Source: Promethearchaeota archaeon (GTDB taxonomy: Archaea; Asgardarchaeota; Lokiarchaeia; Sigyniarchaeales; SOKP01). From it: DNA of 7,812 bases. Below, piece after piece: positions 6,418-7,812 of the stretch (positions within the stretch are counted from its first letter, which is position 1; each line of letters opens with the position of its first letter). Under the pieces are notes generated by a model. It ran no database searches and had not been told where the DNA came from. It saw only the letters and a program-made list of their open reading frames with translations. The position numbers and the translations under genes were made by a program. The DNA lies in the NCBI GenBank assembly GCA_016840695.1, contig JAEORV010000058.1:1-7812 (forward strand), in the 5' to 3' direction.

Positions 6418-6435
6418 CTTTACTGTAGTGTAAAC
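6418..6435. promoter_or_regulatory. Operator-like palindrome, copy 4
   Basis: CTTTACTGTAGTGTAAAC; six of nine pairs are complementary, and the inner part of both arms matches the other copies. It sits one base upstream of a TATA-like element leading to the flavodoxin gene. Confidence 0.78.
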
Positions 6436-6436
6436 T

Positions 6437-6443
6437 TTTTATA
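6437..6443 (+). promoter_or_regulatory. Probable TATA element of the flavodoxin
   Basis: TTTTATA directly follows palindrome copy 4. Using it would give a leader of about 50 bases. An alternative AT-rich box, TATATATTAA, lies further downstream (about 6456-6465) and would give a shorter leader. Confidence 0.4.
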
Positions 6444-6506
6444 GATCATGAAATTATATATATTAACTTAACATTTGGATCTCAATAAAAAAAGTATTAC
6501 AAAAAA

Positions 6507-6511
6507 GAGGT
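6507..6511 (+). promoter_or_regulatory. Ribosome binding site of the flavodoxin
   Basis: GAGGT lies 7 bases before the ATG at 6519. It is the clearest SD in the window and shows that this organism does use SD-led initiation for some genes, which supports the start arguments made for the reductases. Confidence 0.65.
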
Positions 6512-6518
6512 TAAAATA

Positions 6519-7025
6519 ATGAAAATTTTAGTATGTTATTTTTCCAATACGGGAAATACTGAAAAAGTAGCAAAAAGTATCGTAGAGGGTTTAGAAGGTG
6601 AAGAAGTCGAACTTTTAAAAGTTGAGGATGCAGATCCTTCGAGCTTGAAAAATTACGATCTTGTCGTGCTAGGTTCGGGAATATACGGTGGGAAATTACA
6701 CAAAAAAGTAGCAGATTTCATGAAAAAGGTAACGGAATATCCCCAGAAGTTTGCCTTTTTCAACACTCACCAAAGTCCTACTGCTTATCAGAAAGCTTTT
6801 AGGAGAATTACAAAATCAATTGAAGAAAAGGGCTCTGAAGTAATTGGAGAATTTGATTGCGTGGGTGAAAATATAGGGATCCCGAAGGAAACCACATTAA
6901 AGATGCTGGAAAGATTACCCCCTGAAGAGAGAAAAAAGCAAGAAGCATATATAGAATCAACTGCGGGGCGACCTAACGCGCAAGATTTGGAAAAAGCAAA
7001 AGCCTTTGGAAAATCATTAATCTAA
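6519..7025 (+). CDS. Flavodoxin domain protein
   Basis: A 168-residue soluble FMN-binding electron carrier. The first strand MKILVCYFS is followed by the phosphate-binding loop SNTGNT at residues 9-14. The second flavin loop, GSGIYGG, is at 52-58, and FNTH at 81-84 is in the region of the third loop. The C-terminal part (about 123-168) is helical and charged, ending in EKAKAFGKSL, a typical closing helix. Length and motif order fit the flavodoxin family, including the protoporphyrinogen oxidase-like branch; the residue between the two Gly in the second loop does not settle which. It has its own palindrome-linked promoter and a good SD. Its position after two Fe-S reductases suggests it supplies their low-potential electrons, as flavodoxin does for several cobamide/Fe-S enzymes; this is inference from context. 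Confidence 0.92.
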   Translation: MKILVCYFSNTGNTEKVAKSIVEGLEGEEVELLKVEDADPSSLKNYDLVVLGSGIYGGKLHKKVADFMKKVTEYPQKFAFFNTHQSPTAYQKAFRRITKSIEEKGSEVIGEFDCVGENIGIPKETTLKMLERLPPEERKKQEAYIESTAGRPNAQDLEKAKAFGKSLI

Positions 7026-7041
7026 TTTTTTTTCTATTTTT
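7026..7041 (+). terminator. T-rich tract after the flavodoxin
   Basis: Eight T residues, CTA, then five T residues, starting right after the stop codon. It includes the same 12-mer (TTTTCTATTTTT) found after the regulator. It may terminate the flavodoxin transcript; the remaining 25 bases before the next gene carry no palindrome. Confidence 0.45.
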
Positions 7042-7066
7042 AATTATACGAAATTAGAGCATTGCC

Positions 7067-7812
7067 ATGACAGTCATTGAGAAATGGAGAGCCGCCGGGC
7101 AAGAATATTACGATAAGCTTAGATTGTTAACATACCCTTTAGCAATAAAATATATTAAAGACGAGTCGGAAATCCCGACAAAGGCAATGAGACCTTCAAA
7201 AATTAACCAACGACTCTCTTTATGCCAAGCATTCACGACTGCTCGAAGGCTAGGAAGGAGCGTGGGGATGACTTTTGAAGATAACCATTGCATCACGAGT
7301 TCTTTCGTTCAAGGCTGGAAGTACATGCCAGGTAAAGAAATCCTGAAATCCCAGATTCTTTCTGGATATCACAGTAATCCTAGTGCGGAATTGAGAATTC
7401 AATTACAATTTTCTGAATTAATGACGAAAGAGGCTCTAGAAAAAGTAAAAGGAAATATTGGATTTGTCATTTCTCCATTACCCAAAACAGATGTGATACC
7501 CGATGTCATTTTAACGTATGGAAATCCCGCCCAAGTCACGCATATCATTCATGCATTATCCTACGAAGGAAGATATTTGGTGAATAATCAAGCATTTTTA
7601 GGGTATGGAGAATCTTGCATCCGAGGCGTGCTCGTTCCATACATCTCAAATAAAAGCCAAGTAGTCTTGCCAGGGACGGGAGACAGGACAATGGCCATGA
7701 CCATGGAAAACGAGATGGCTTTCGGAATGCCAGCTAAACGGTTATTCTACGTCCTTAAGAACCTGTTCAAGAGCGGTAAGGAGTATAATATGGGATTGCC
7801 CTCGAAATTCAT
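7067..7812 (+). CDS. DUF169 family protein, second copy, 3' end outside window
   Basis: The first 248 residues of a second DUF169 protein, open at the right edge; by comparison with the copy at 3174 about 30 residues are missing. It is clearly homologous from end to end: TYPLAIKYIK (22-31), SLCQAF with Cys53, DNHC with Cys75, THIIHAL (158-164), GYGESC with Cys184, PGTGDR (202-207) and LFKSG (233-237). These three cysteines are the ones shared with the first copy; the first copy's Cys130/Cys134 pair is replaced here by non-cysteine residues (IGFVISPLPK). That separates a likely family-wide cysteine set from a copy-specific one. The ATG at 7067 aligns within a few residues of the paralogue's start; no strong SD precedes it. 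It begins 41 bp after the flavodoxin and may be cotranscribed by readthrough or use its own promoter. There is no known biochemical role. Confidence 0.87.
   Translation, partial: MTVIEKWRAAGQEYYDKLRLLTYPLAIKYIKDESEIPTKAMRPSKINQRLSLCQAFTTARRLGRSVGMTFEDNHCITSSFVQGWKYMPGKEILKSQILSGYHSNPSAELRIQLQFSELMTKEALEKVKGNIGFVISPLPKTDVIPDVILTYGNPAQVTHIIHALSYEGRYLVNNQAFLGYGESCIRGVLVPYISNKSQVVLPGTGDRTMAMTMENEMAFGMPAKRLFYVLKNLFKSGKEYNMGLPSKF

Overview
The window is AT-rich and looks archaeal. Several intergenic regions carry AT-rich TATA-like boxes, some genes are preceded by GGTGA/GAGGT-type Shine-Dalgarno (SD) sites while others look nearly leaderless, and genes end in T-rich tracts rather than hairpins. The gene content (Fe-S reductases of the QueG/reductive-dehalogenase superfamily, DUF169 proteins, a flavodoxin, a sulfatase) points to a strict anaerobe, perhaps a sediment archaeon such as a Lokiarchaeia-like Asgard. 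That taxonomic placement is inference only.

Layout. The left arm (1-2291) is on the minus strand: a short-chain dehydrogenase cut by the window edge, preceded by a formylglycine-type sulfatase. A divergent promoter region (2292-2409) separates these from the plus-strand right arm. That arm holds a winged-helix regulator (2410-3111), a DUF169 protein (3174-4013), two tandem paralogous 4Fe-4S reductases (about 4112-5230 and 5292-6374), a flavodoxin (6519-7025) and a second DUF169 protein cut by the right edge (7067 onward). No RNA genes, CRISPR arrays or mobile elements were seen, and no gene-free stretch reaches 300 bases.

The most striking signal is an 18-bp palindrome, idealised CTTTACACTAGTGTAAAG. 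It occurs four times, each time between genes: before the dehydrogenase (731-748), between the sulfatase and the regulator (2351-2368), before the reductase pair (4023-4040) and before the flavodoxin (6418-6435). In each case it lies beside or a few bases upstream of a TATA-like element. It therefore probably defines one regulon served by the regulator at 2410-3111, which has a copy in its own promoter.

Working hypothesis: this is a locally controlled catabolic or detoxification module. The sulfatase would unmask a sulfated substrate, the dehydrogenase would oxidise or reduce an alcohol/carbonyl group, and the flavodoxin would feed electrons to the paired, probably cobalamin-dependent, Fe-S reductases. 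The DUF169 proteins, which bracket the redox genes, would play an unknown cysteine-dependent role. The substrate cannot be read from the sequence.
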